From positions 124,001 to 188,000 of the forward strand of contig MKTC01000040.1 of NCBI GenBank assembly GCA_001897535.1: a stretch of 64,000 nt of DNA, in the 5' to 3' direction. The stretch's first letter is position 1. Each line of letters begins with the position of its first letter. Positions 10,113-19,962 of this stretch are shown piece by piece. The notes below the pieces were generated by a model that worked only from the letters and a program-made list of their open reading frames with translations, ran no database searches and was not told the origin of the DNA. The stretch is from Bacteroidetes bacterium 37-13. Its GTDB lineage: Bacteria; Bacteroidota; Bacteroidia; Chitinophagales; LD1. Both the position numbers and the translations under genes were made by a program.

Positions 10113-11713
10113 ATGAAAAAACATTCCAATTCAAAAATCTCGGGGGGGGGGGGAGCAGACTTGTAAAGACTGCTTTTTTCGCAATTAGTTTAATGCTGCT
10201 TATGCCTCCTGCATTAAAAGCACAAACGCCCGTTCTGTTAGCTCCAGACACTTCTCCGGTAGAATCAACCGTTTTATCGGAATACAGTGGCAATTTGGGA
10301 ATAGGTGTTGCCTCGCCCACCGTAAAGTTAGATGTAGATGGTGCCGGCAAATTTACAGGCACCATAGAAGCGCAAAAGCTAAAACTTACAGACGGGGTAA
10401 TAGACGGTACGGGAACACTCTATTTATCCCCTACTGGCAGCGGAAGCCTAAAAATGATAATTGGCGCCAATGCTAATGTTGCTATTGGTCAGTCAAATAC
10501 TTTTGGCAGTGGTGCAAATAATTTAATTGTGGGTACAAGTAATGTTTTGAGCAGCGCGGCAAGCCATCATTTTATTACAGGCATTTCAAATACGGTATCG
10601 GGTTTACTTGGTTTTACGCATGGTTATGGCAACAATATAAATGCAGGTGTTCTTGCGGGTTTTAATTATGCCATAGGCAAAGAAAATACAATCAATTTTA
10701 ACGAAACAATTGCATTAGACGGTTTTAATTATGCTTTGGGAATGAGCAATGAAATTACCTCCAACAGTAAATACGGTGGTAATTTTGTGTTTGGAGGCAG
10801 CAATAAAATCACTTTTACATCAAGCGAAAACTCATCGGGTTTGAATTATATATTGGGCTTATCTAACAAAATAAATGTTAATACATCAAGTGCCGACATA
10901 GATATGGGCTTAAACTATATAAACGGGGTTGCAAACTCAATTTCGGGAAATAGTACATTATGCTTTCAATCAGGCTTATTCCTCAGCTCAACCAATTCAA
11001 ATTTATCTTTTACGATGGGGCATGGAGATGTTGATAATATGCAGCCGCTTGTAAATAACCACCCCAGCAGCCTGATGGTGGGTTTTGGTATTCAGCCAAC
11101 ATTTTTTGTACAGGATAACCATGCAGGAATAAATACTACATCAACAGAAGATGCAGCATTGCGTATTAGTTCAAAAGATGGTTACGGCACAAAATTGGAT
11201 ATAAAAGCCGGAGGCACAAATGGCTGGCAAAACCAAATCAGGTTTGTGGATAGCATGAACAATTTCAGGCATTTGATAGTGGATAATTTTGAAAAAAATC
11301 ACTTGGTAATAATGCCGGGTTACTGGAATGACGGCAACCCAGTGGCAAATAATATTCTTCAGGTTGAAGGTAAAATGTTTATTGGGAATGAACAACCCAA
11401 TGGTTCCTTTGCTGATTACAAGTTAGGTATTGACGGAATGATAGTTGCCAAACGATATGTGGTGCAAGTGAATAGTTGGGCAGATAATGTTTTTGAAGAA
11501 AGCTATCCTTTGGCAACGCTAAGTGAAGTTGAAAATTTTGTAAAAGAGAATAAGCACTTGCCGGAAATACCAAGTGAAAAAGAGGTTTTGGCAAATGGGG
11601 TAAGTTTAGAGGAAATGAACCGCTTGCTACTGCAAAAAGTAGAGGAGTTAACACTTCACCTTATCAGGCATCAGAAGGAAATTGAGTTGTTGAAATCTAA
11701 TAACTGCAAATAG
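10113..11713 (+). CDS. Secreted adhesin/tail-fibre-like protein; reading frame interrupted by a poly-G tract in this assembly (intact ORF 10193-11713)
   Basis: ATG at 10113, G12 tract 10142-10153, signal peptide AFFAISLMLLMPPALKAQ in another frame; C-terminus HLPEIPSEKEVLANGVSLEEMNRLLLQKVEELTLHLI typical of Bacteroidetes tail-fibre-like proteins; head-like GxxN repeats. Confidence 0.7.
10142..10153 (+). repeat. Homopolymeric G12 tract, candidate slippage site
   Basis: ctcGGGGGGGGGGGGagcag read directly. Confidence 0.9.
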
Positions 11714-11734
11714 TTAACACTTAAAAATGGAGCT

Positions 11735-14233
11735 ATGAACAAGCATTTAAAGTTATTGGGTTATCTGTTTGCCTGCCTGTATGCGGCTTATGTTGATGCA
11801 CAATACATAACGCTTAATGGCAACAGGTTTCATGACCAAACCGGAGAGCCGTTTTATCCGGTGATATGTAATTATGGTGTAAGGTTATCGTGCCAAAACT
11901 GCAACACAGGCACTTTGATTTCTGGCTTTAGTAGCGGCAGAATAAACTGTACCCCTTCAGATTACACGCTACATCCCAATCCCTATTATGGCTCTACCCG
12001 AGAGTTTGAAGAACCGTTTAATAAAGGTTTGGAAAAAATTAGTGCAGACCTCACTAAAATAAAAGAGATGGGTTTTAACACCGTGCGTGTTATGATGGAA
12101 TTTCATGAAAACAAGCATTTTAAAATGGATAACGGCAATGTTGTGTCCGATGAACCGGGTGGCAGGGTGATATGCCTAAAGTATGACAATGCGGAGAGCG
12201 ATTACAATAGCTGGTGGGGTAACTTTTTCAGGATAATGCCGCCATATACATCCGACAGCAACCTGCACCATATTTTACTGCCTGCTATTCATAATTTTTT
12301 AGATGTTGCAAATAATGTTGGCTTGCAGGTAATTCTTGTTACCGGAGGCAGTTGCATTTCGGCTTCGGGTGATGCTTCTTACCAAAGAGACGGCTCTGTT
12401 GAAAACCTTGCACAGGCAGAGGATTATAGAGATTATATGGAAGTACTTACAGCTAATCTCAAAAACCGTACGGAATTGTTAGCTTATGATTTATATAATG
12501 AGATGTCTTATGGTATAAAAATATGGAATCCAAACGACCCTATCCCCAGTAACCGCTCATGGGGACCCAGTACAACCGATAAAAAAGAAGAAATATGTAA
12601 CTTTACCGCTATGTGGTATGATGCTATTAAAGCGGTTGACTCCAATCACCTTATTTCTATATCATCCGGAAATATATTTGGCGTGTTTGATTACGACCCC
12701 GCTATAATAAAAACGGACTTGCACGATTATCACGAATATCCTTACAATTATATACAGGGCTTTGAACTGTGGGGTAATTTCTTTACACCTGCCCAAATAC
12801 GGGAGCGTTGGCTTAGCAGGTACGAAATTATGTTTTACTGGCAAAAAAACAACAACCCCACATCTTGGATACTTAGCGAAACTGCTGCCAGTGCGTGGAC
12901 GGCACAGGGGCAGGATGTTTTCGGGCAAAGTACCAATACAAACGCTCCCGGCTACACGACCAATGCTGAATTTGTAGGCGAAAATTTCAGCCAGCCGCCA
13001 TTTTCTTATGGCTCTTACCAAGACCAACTTGATTTTGCAAGGCAAACACAGCAGATGGTGTTGAACCATTCGGGTGCAGGCTACGGGTGGTGGGAGTTTA
13101 TGTGGAATGAACGAAACGCACCTTTTAACAGTGCAAAAGAATTTTCCGAACAATTTATAGGGCTGTTAGATAGAGGCGACCCTGCCGCACAAGGCAGTGG
13201 CTATGTGTATAACAACTCGCTCGACCGCCCTGTGGTGGCAGCCTTTAATACAAACCCCATTACCAAGCCCCAGCCCGGTTCCGGCACAATGCCCGACAAT
13301 TATTACAACCCATTCGGTGGAGATTCTCAAACTAACTACACCATTACAGGAAAAATTGTTGACCAAATTGGCAATCCTATAAAAGATGCTGTGTTAATGG
13401 CAAGAAACTATTGGGATGAAGATGATTCATTTCCAAAAAAGTACAAATGTTTCCCGTTTACATTTTCTAAACCTGACGGCACTTTTCAATTGACTGCACC
13501 GATTGAACACTACTATTCATCAACATCACCTGTTATTGATTACAGCAAATTTTTGATGCTTGAATACACCGCCCCCGCAGCAAGCAAGGATAAAATTTTT
13601 GCATGGGCATTACCTGACGGAAATGGGGGCAACATAGGCAACCTGACATTGCAGCGCGGGGTAAACATATTCGATAAAAAGGTTGAGAACCTTGTTATTA
13701 ACTCCGGCAACTCGCCTATTGAAATCACCGCCCGCAACAAGCTCACGCTGCAAAATGTAACGGTGGAAAGCACAGGCATTGCCGATTTCCATGCCTCAGA
13801 CATGGTAGAATTGCTGCCGGGTTTTGAAGCAGCAGAAGGTAGTTTTGTGGATATTTACATTGCTCCGGTTGGTTTTAACTGCGATTCGCTTACTAATCTT
13901 TCTTACAAAACAGATGAAACACGCTTCTATAAAACAGATGGAGAAGAAGTAGTTACCGAAAAGAGGATTGAGGTGCGCTATATGCCGGCAGCTTCAACTA
14001 TAAAACTACTCCCCAACCCTGCAACCAATATAGTGTTTGTTGAATCTGAAACAGATGGAATCTGCACTTTGATTATTACCGACATGAACGGCAGGCAGGT
14101 TTATTCAAATACCTTTATGCTACGGGGGCGGTATGCTGTTGATGTATCTGCCTTTGCTCCGGGTAACTACCTTGTAAAAGCCATAACTCAATCACAAACT
14201 GAAATCTTTAAACTTTTTGTAAACAAAAAATAA
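11735..14233 (+). CDS. GH5-like (cellulase-type) glycoside hydrolase with T9SS type A sorting domain
   Basis: LLAYDLYNEMSYG and WILSETAAS as likely catalytic Glu motifs; carboxypeptidase-regulatory-like TGKIVDQIGNPIKDAVLMA; C-terminal IKLLPNPATNIVFVE...GNYLVKAIT...FKLFVNKK. Confidence 0.8.
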   Translation: MNKHLKLLGYLFACLYAAYVDAQYITLNGNRFHDQTGEPFYPVICNYGVRLSCQNCNTGTLISGFSSGRINCTPSDYTLHPNPYYGSTREFEEPFNKGLEKISADLTKIKEMGFNTVRVMMEFHENKHFKMDNGNVVSDEPGGRVICLKYDNAESDYNSWWGNFFRIMPPYTSDSNLHHILLPAIHNFLDVANNVGLQVILVTGGSCISASGDASYQRDGSVENLAQAEDYRDYMEVLTANLKNRTELLAYDLYNEMSYGIKIWNPNDPIPSNRSWGPSTTDKKEEICNFTAMWYDAIKAVDSNHLISISSGNIFGVFDYDPAIIKTDLHDYHEYPYNYIQGFELWGNFFTPAQIRERWLSRYEIMFYWQKNNNPTSWILSETAASAWTAQGQDVFGQSTNTNAPGYTTNAEFVGENFSQPPFSYGSYQDQLDFARQTQQMVLNHSGAGYGWWEFMWNERNAPFNSAKEFSEQFIGLLDRGDPAAQGSGYVYNNSLDRPVVAAFNTNPITKPQPGSGTMPDNYYNPFGGDSQTNYTITGKIVDQIGNPIKDAVLMARNYWDEDDSFPKKYKCFPFTFSKPDGTFQLTAPIEHYYSSTSPVIDYSKFLMLEYTAPAASKDKIFAWALPDGNGGNIGNLTLQRGVNIFDKKVENLVINSGNSPIEITARNKLTLQNVTVESTGIADFHASDMVELLPGFEAAEGSFVDIYIAPVGFNCDSLTNLSYKTDETRFYKTDGEEVVTEKRIEVRYMPAASTIKLLPNPATNIVFVESETDGICTLIITDMNGRQVYSNTFMLRGRYAVDVSAFAPGNYLVKAITQSQTEIFKLFVNKK

Positions 14234-14240
14234 TGAACTT

Positions 14241-15905
14241 ATGAAAACAATTAATCAAACATGCCTGATTTTGCTATTGCTGTTTATGGCTGTTTCTGCT
14301 TATGCTCAAAAATGGCAGTGGGCACATAGTGGAGGGAATTCTGAATTTGTTCCACCTGATGCAGGTTATAAAGTAGTTGCTGGTGAAAACGACACTATTT
14401 TCACTCATGGTGCGTTTTACAATAAATTAAAATTAGATGTAAATTATAGTATTCCAAGTGCCAGATTTATAGCTAAGTACACTCCTAATGGAACACCGAT
14501 ATCATCTTCGCTGATTATGAAAGCAACTGCTTATGCAGGATTAACAACACCACTATTCTGTACTTCGGATAAGAAAAATTTTTACTTGAGTGGAGAAATT
14601 TCTGATAGTTACTATTTTGATACCATATTAGCGAAGGGAGTAGGTGGAGGTTATATTGCCAAATTTGACGAAAATACCCGTTGCAAGTGGATAAAAGCAG
14701 GAATATCTAATAATATTCAATCAATGGCTTTTGATAATAGAGGCAATATGTATATCACAGGTTCAATCGAAAACAGCATAGCAATGATAGATACATTTAG
14801 GATGTATAATAATTCAATAACTATTGGGGGTGGTTCCAGTCCTTGGGCATATATGGCTAAGTTAGATTCCAACGGTAAATGTATTTGGGTAAAGCAAAGC
14901 TATGGACGTATGGGATTTGGACGCACTGCGATGGTCAATAACAATTTGTATGGTATAGTCAGCATAGACAGTTGCGTAATCTTTGGCAGCGAAACCTATT
15001 GCCCTACTGGCTCTTTCCTGATGCAATTGGATACATCAGGGAAGGCGAAGTGGTTTAGTCCTTTGAAACAATTAAGCGGGGGTAGTGTCTATAGCGGAAT
15101 AGGAGTTGATAAAATCGGAAACTGCTATGTAGCAGGTAATTTTGATGGCAACATTGGTTTATTGAAAGATACCATATATAAGAGTGGAAAGGGAACGTTA
15201 GAAGTATTTTTAATAAAATATAAGCCAGACGGCTCAGTTGCATGGCATCGCCAAATATATAGCGATAGCATAGTTGGTATTAGGGGCATTCACACCAATG
15301 ATGCAGGATATACATATATAGTGGGAATATTCTCAGGCACTGCTGTTTTTGGTAATGATGTGATTAGAGCAAAACCAGGTACTGATACTGTGAAAACAGC
15401 AGCGAGAAATATGTTTATAGCCCGTTATGATGCCGATGGCAATTATTTGGGTGTAAAAACAGTTTACAATGCCATAGCCAATAATATCACTACGGATGAT
15501 TCAGGCAGCGCAATTGTTACAGGCAGTATTCACTTAGGCACAACCCATTTTGATGATATAGAGCGCACATCCAACGGAGGTGATGATTACTTTGTTGCCA
15601 AGCTGAGCGCCATTACAGGCAATAATAATACCATAAAAGAGGCAACGCTTAATGATAAACTGCTAATATATACTAACCCAAACAGCGGCACATTTACCAT
15701 TGAGGTACCTGCAAGCATAGCAGCCAACACAACCGCTCATTTGCAGATATACAATACGGCAGGCAGCCTCATCAAAAGCGAAACCGTGTATATCAGCAAT
15801 TCAACTATTGGCGTGGATATAGGAACCGTACAAAAAGGGCTTTATACCGTTACCATCACGGGCAGCGATGCAAAGAAATTTACAGGCAAAGTGATGGTGG
15901 AGTAG
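14241..15905 (+). CDS. Secreted SBBP/beta-propeller-like protein with T9SS type A sorting domain
   Basis: Repeats such as GNMYITGSI, GNCYVAGNFDG, GYTYIVGIFSG; C-terminal LLIYTNPNSGTFTIEVP...GLYTVTITGSDAKKFTGKVMVE. Confidence 0.78.
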   Translation: MKTINQTCLILLLLFMAVSAYAQKWQWAHSGGNSEFVPPDAGYKVVAGENDTIFTHGAFYNKLKLDVNYSIPSARFIAKYTPNGTPISSSLIMKATAYAGLTTPLFCTSDKKNFYLSGEISDSYYFDTILAKGVGGGYIAKFDENTRCKWIKAGISNNIQSMAFDNRGNMYITGSIENSIAMIDTFRMYNNSITIGGGSSPWAYMAKLDSNGKCIWVKQSYGRMGFGRTAMVNNNLYGIVSIDSCVIFGSETYCPTGSFLMQLDTSGKAKWFSPLKQLSGGSVYSGIGVDKIGNCYVAGNFDGNIGLLKDTIYKSGKGTLEVFLIKYKPDGSVAWHRQIYSDSIVGIRGIHTNDAGYTYIVGIFSGTAVFGNDVIRAKPGTDTVKTAARNMFIARYDADGNYLGVKTVYNAIANNITTDDSGSAIVTGSIHLGTTHFDDIERTSNGGDDYFVAKLSAITGNNNTIKEATLNDKLLIYTNPNSGTFTIEVPASIAANTTAHLQIYNTAGSLIKSETVYISNSTIGVDIGTVQKGLYTVTITGSDAKKFTGKVMVE

Positions 15906-15957
15906 CAGAGAAATTGTTTATGCTGCCTTGCAGTTGCGAGATTGGAACACAGACAAA

Positions 15958-16056
15958 TTATACCATTTTGAAATACAAATTAGTCCATTTCTAAACGGTA
16001 TCCCGATTTACGGGAGTAAACAATGCCGATGTGATAGTCGTTTAGAACAATTTTAT
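15958..16056. repeat. 99-bp repeat copy B (identical to 9708-9806)
   Basis: Base-by-base identity read from the sequence; followed to 16109 by a diverged copy of 9910-9966. Confidence 0.92.
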
Positions 16057-16198
16057 TGGTCTTTTCGATTTATGCGGAAGTAAACATTACGAGTATCCAA
16101 TTGGTATTAAAGACGTTGATGTTGCTTGATAAAACAGAAGAACAAAATGGCTATTAGCACTATTTTGAACTTTTGAGTGTCCTCTTGATGAAGTCGGG

Positions 16199-16256
16199 AG
16201 AAACAATTAGCTGCCGAAATTGATATTTACAAAGCACTTGGCGGTGGTTGGAACTA
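16199..16256 (+). pseudogene. Duplicated 3' end of the TolC-like gene (fragment)
   Basis: 16199-16253 identical to 9390-9444; encodes ...KQLAAEIDIYKALGGGWN then TAA, with no upstream coding portion. Confidence 0.9.
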
Positions 16257-16277
16257 AAATCTGAGAACGAAAAAATG

Positions 16278-16303
16278 CTTGGAGGTTATTAATAATCTCC
16301 AAG
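16278..16303. terminator. Palindrome at the transketolase 3' end, probable bidirectional terminator
   Basis: cttggaggttatt/aataatctccaag near-perfect inverted repeat overlapping the stop codon. Confidence 0.55.
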
Positions 16304-17134
16304 TGTTTCTTCTAACTGACCCAAAGCATTTGCTAATTGCTCATCGTTTGGTGCAACACCGTGCCATTTATGACTGTTTAGCATAAAATCTACTCCGGCT
16401 CCCATTGCAGTTTTCATAATAATACCAATAGGTTTTCCTTTTCCGGTTTTAGATTTTGCATCGCCTAAAGTTTGCAGAACTTGCTGCATATCGTTGCCGT
16501 TTTCTAAATATAAAACTTCCCAACCAAAAGCTGTAAGCTTCGCATTCAAATCGCCTAAGGAAAGCACATTGTCTGTAGTGCCATCAATTTGCTGGCCGTT
16601 GTAATCTATGGCAGCAATCAAATTATCTACTTTGTTGTGTGCAGCAAACATCAATGCTTCCCAAATTTGTCCTTCTTGCAATTCGCCATCACCATGCAAA
16701 GTATAAACTAAGGCATTATCCTTATTCATTTTTTTAGTTAATGCTGCGCCAATTGCCACACTTAAACCTTGCCCAAGTGAACCAGAGGCAACACGAATGC
16801 CCGGCAAATGCTCATGTGTGGTTGGGTGTCCTTGCAATCTTGAATTTAGTTTTCTAAAAGTAGCCAATTCGCTTACCGAAAAATAACCTGCACGCGCCAA
16901 CACGCTGTACCAAAGTGGTGAAATATGTCCGTTTGAAAGAAAGAAAACATCTTCGCCAACAGCATTTTCATTAAACTTATTGCTGTGTTTCATGGCATCA
17001 AAATAAAGTGCTACCAAGTATTCTGTGCAGCCGAGAGAACCTCCCGGATGCCCGCTTTGTGGTGCATGAACCATACGTAAAATATCTCTGCGCACTTGCG
17101 AACAAATCTTCTTTAATTCCTCAATGTTAGCCAT
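16289..17134 (-). CDS. Transketolase, N-terminal subunit
   Basis: ThDP-binding GDGELQEGQIWEALMFAAHNKVDNLIAAIDYNGQQIDG; HPGGSLG motif. Confidence 0.92.
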   Translation of the reverse strand: MANIEELKKICSQVRRDILRMVHAPQSGHPGGSLGCTEYLVALYFDAMKHSNKFNENAVGEDVFFLSNGHISPLWYSVLARAGYFSVSELATFRKLNSRLQGHPTTHEHLPGIRVASGSLGQGLSVAIGAALTKKMNKDNALVYTLHGDGELQEGQIWEALMFAAHNKVDNLIAAIDYNGQQIDGTTDNVLSLGDLNAKLTAFGWEVLYLENGNDMQQVLQTLGDAKSKTGKGKPIGIIMKTAMGAGVDFMLNSHKWHGVAPNDEQLANALGQLEETLGDY

Positions 17135-17208
17135 TCTATATTCTTTTTCGCAAAGGTATTTTTATTGCTCAATATTGTATAAACGCTTGTTGAAAAGCAC
17201 TTTTTTTA

Positions 17209-18765
17209 TTACTTAACTATAGCCATGCGCTGCACAACTTTGTTTCCATCTTTCTCAATTACGCCAAGATAAATACCCTTATTAAGGTTAGAAACATTTA
17301 AGTTGAATGAACTGTTTTCAGCTTGTGTCTGTAGTATAATTCTTCCATCAATACTATAAAGAGTGAAATTTAATTTACCGTTAAAACAGTTGCCTGCATC
17401 AATATGGAATAGTGAGCTGGTAGGATTTGGTGAAATAGTAACTTCGCAATTTTGGTTATTTGTAGGAATGCTATTCGGCAATACAGAACTTTGGTAATAA
17501 CTGCTGTGTTGCAACTCTGCAAGCGTGGCGATGGTTGCTACTGTGGCTTTCACCACACGGCTCATAAAAGTAAAGTTAATAGTAGAAATATCATCGGTTG
17601 TTGTGTGGTAGTTATGATTTCTAAAATTAGCACCATCGGTAATCATTAAAGCCGGAATGTTTTTATCCCAAAAGTGAGCGTGGTCGCTGCGTCTAAAATC
17701 AGGAGAAATAGTTCCTTTACCGGGAAGAGTGAAAGAGATAATTTTTAAATCGGGAACGTATTGCTTGGTAAGCGTATCAAAATCTTTTACAAACCTATCA
17801 GAAGAGTCGGCACCGACACTAATAATAAAATTTCCTCTAAAGCTATCTTGCGCTAATTGGTTGTATTGGTTAGGATAAAGTAAATTGAACCCTGTAGGAA
17901 CTTGCTGTGAATTAACGGCTTCGGTGTAGTAGCCAATCATTTCGAAATTGGCAACGCCCAAGATTTTTTCCCATGTTGGAATTTGCGATTGAGCGTAAAG
18001 GTAACTTCCCCAAGTACCGGAGCCGCCCACCGATTCTTCAAAATCAAAACCAATAAATTTTATTGTTTTCTTAAAGTTGTAAGGAGCTAAAACACGTAGT
18101 GCTTCCCACACGCCAACAGTTCCGCTGCCATTATCATCTGCTCCGGGAGCATCTTCTACACTATCAAAATGTGCATCAATAATGAGCGTTTTTTCTTCGC
18201 TGGCTAAGCCCGCTTTTTTACCAATAATATTTTGCCCTAAATAGTTATCGCGCATAAAATCTTGGCGGTAAGTAGCTAAACCATAAGCTTTATAGCGGTT
18301 TTCAATAGAATCTTTTACCGCCTCTAAGTGAGTTGGATTAGTAATGTGGTTTCTGTTTCCGGTTACAAATTGCAAATCGTTGTGCAGCAAGTTGCTATCT
18401 ACAGCATCTACAATACTTTGTATAGAAGGAACTTGGCGGTCGTCTGCTACAATTTTAAATGCATAGCTGGCCAAATTTGAAATTGTATCTGTGTTCCATG
18501 TAATTTGCTTATTTCCATTGGGTTGAACAGGGTAGCCGATATCTCCACTTACTGTTCCTGCTTTAGAAATAAAGTTTTTCCCGTTATCGTCAGATACTAA
18601 AAAATAAACTTCTACATTGTCATTTTCAGCATCGCTTAAAGTGTAATTTATAGTGGCAGTTGCTCCACTAAAAGAGATGTTTACATTAGAAATTTGCGGT
18701 ACTTGATTTTGTGCAAAAGTGCTTAACGAAATAAGCATTGTTAGAATAGGTAAAATTGATTTCAT
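17209..18765 (-). CDS. M28 family metallopeptidase with T9SS type A sorting domain
   Basis: IIDAHFDSVEDAPGADDNGSGTVGVWEALRVL; DFEESVGGSGTWGS; C-terminal VTISPNPTSSLFHID... Confidence 0.88.
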   Translation of the reverse strand: MKSILPILTMLISLSTFAQNQVPQISNVNISFSGATATINYTLSDAENDNVEVYFLVSDDNGKNFISKAGTVSGDIGYPVQPNGNKQITWNTDTISNLASYAFKIVADDRQVPSIQSIVDAVDSNLLHNDLQFVTGNRNHITNPTHLEAVKDSIENRYKAYGLATYRQDFMRDNYLGQNIIGKKAGLASEEKTLIIDAHFDSVEDAPGADDNGSGTVGVWEALRVLAPYNFKKTIKFIGFDFEESVGGSGTWGSYLYAQSQIPTWEKILGVANFEMIGYYTEAVNSQQVPTGFNLLYPNQYNQLAQDSFRGNFIISVGADSSDRFVKDFDTLTKQYVPDLKIISFTLPGKGTISPDFRRSDHAHFWDKNIPALMITDGANFRNHNYHTTTDDISTINFTFMSRVVKATVATIATLAELQHSSYYQSSVLPNSIPTNNQNCEVTISPNPTSSLFHIDAGNCFNGKLNFTLYSIDGRIILQTQAENSSFNLNVSNLNKGIYLGVIEKDGNKVVQRMAIVK

Positions 18766-18866
18766 ATTCTGTAGAATTTGTTTTGTATAACTAAGAAAAG
18801 TAAAAGTGGTTTCAAATAAAAATTTGAAGCGAAAAATGTTTTTCTCAAATTTAATGTGTGAACATT

Positions 18867-19874
18867 TTATAGTTTTTCTAAAACGCTACATACTCTCTTT
18901 ATTTCATTTTCTGAAATATCTAAATGAGTAACCATGCGCACTTGAGTAGGAGAAAACGGTTGCACGCGAATATTATTTTGCAAGAGTAATTGCGCAAAGG
19001 TTTGTGAGTTATCAACTTCAAAAATTACAATATTAGTTTGAGTGGGAAGCACTGATTTCACAAGGCTGCAATTTTGTAAAGCAGTTCCTAATTTTTGCGC
19101 ATTCAAATGGTCTTGTTGCAATCGCTCAATGTGATTGTCTAAGGCATAAATACAAGCAGCTGCTAAGTAGCCGCTCTGCCTCATTCCTCCGCCTAATGCT
19201 TTGCGTATTTTTCTACACTTTTTTATGAAATCTTTTTTGCCGGCAAGCAGCGAACCAACTGGTGCGCCTAAGCCTTTTGATATGCAAACAGAAATGCTAT
19301 CGAAGATGCCGTGAAGTACATTTGCATTACTTTGTGTGGTAGTAAGAGCATTAAAAATTCTTGCGCCATCGCAATGCAGCAGCAAGTTGTTTTGTTTGCA
19401 AGCGGCACTAATTTCTTTGAGTGTTTCAATAGGGTAAACTGCTCCACCACCTTTGTTTACGGTGTTTTCCACACACACTAATTTTGTATTGGGATTCCAA
19501 TCAAAATCGGGTAAAATATTTGCTGTAATATCACTTGCTTGCAAAATACCATTTGTGCCATTTGCCAATCGCAAGCTTACGCCAGAAAGCATTGCCCAAG
19601 CTCCGGTTTCGTAGTTGTAAATGTGAGAAAGTTTATCGCAAATTACCTCGTCTAAAGGTTGTGTGTGCGCTTTTATGGCGGTTTGGTTTGCCATGGTTCC
19701 GGAAGGCAAAAAAAGTGCCGCTTCCATTCCAAACATGGCAGCCGTTTTTTCTTCTAATTCACATACGGTTTTATTTTCGCCAAACACATCATCTCCGGCA
19801 TCGGCCGCAAACATTGCTTTTAGCATTTCTGGAGTTGGTTTGGTTAAGGTGTCGCTTCGTAAATCAACTATCAT
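18867..19874 (-). CDS. Low-specificity L-threonine aldolase
   Basis: [34 protein letters not shown]-type N-terminus; internal start at 19872-19874 chosen over the 20066 extension. Confidence 0.9.
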   Translation of the reverse strand: [335 protein letters not shown]

Positions 19875-19962
19875 AGTGCTTGTTGTTGTAATTCGGAAAT
19901 AAAAATAAGCCAAAAGAGTAAAGGTGAAAATTGCCTTAAACCCTTTAGTGAGGTAATTAAAC

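Noticed and set aside
10093-10365. Minus-strand 90-aa ORF across the poly-G region
   Set aside because: Antisense to the signal peptide and coding start of the adhesin-like gene; proline-rich read-through of the G-tract with no family features.
12662-13153. Minus-strand 163-aa ORF inside the glycoside hydrolase gene
   Set aside because: Fully antisense to a well-supported CDS with catalytic motifs; typical shadow ORF.
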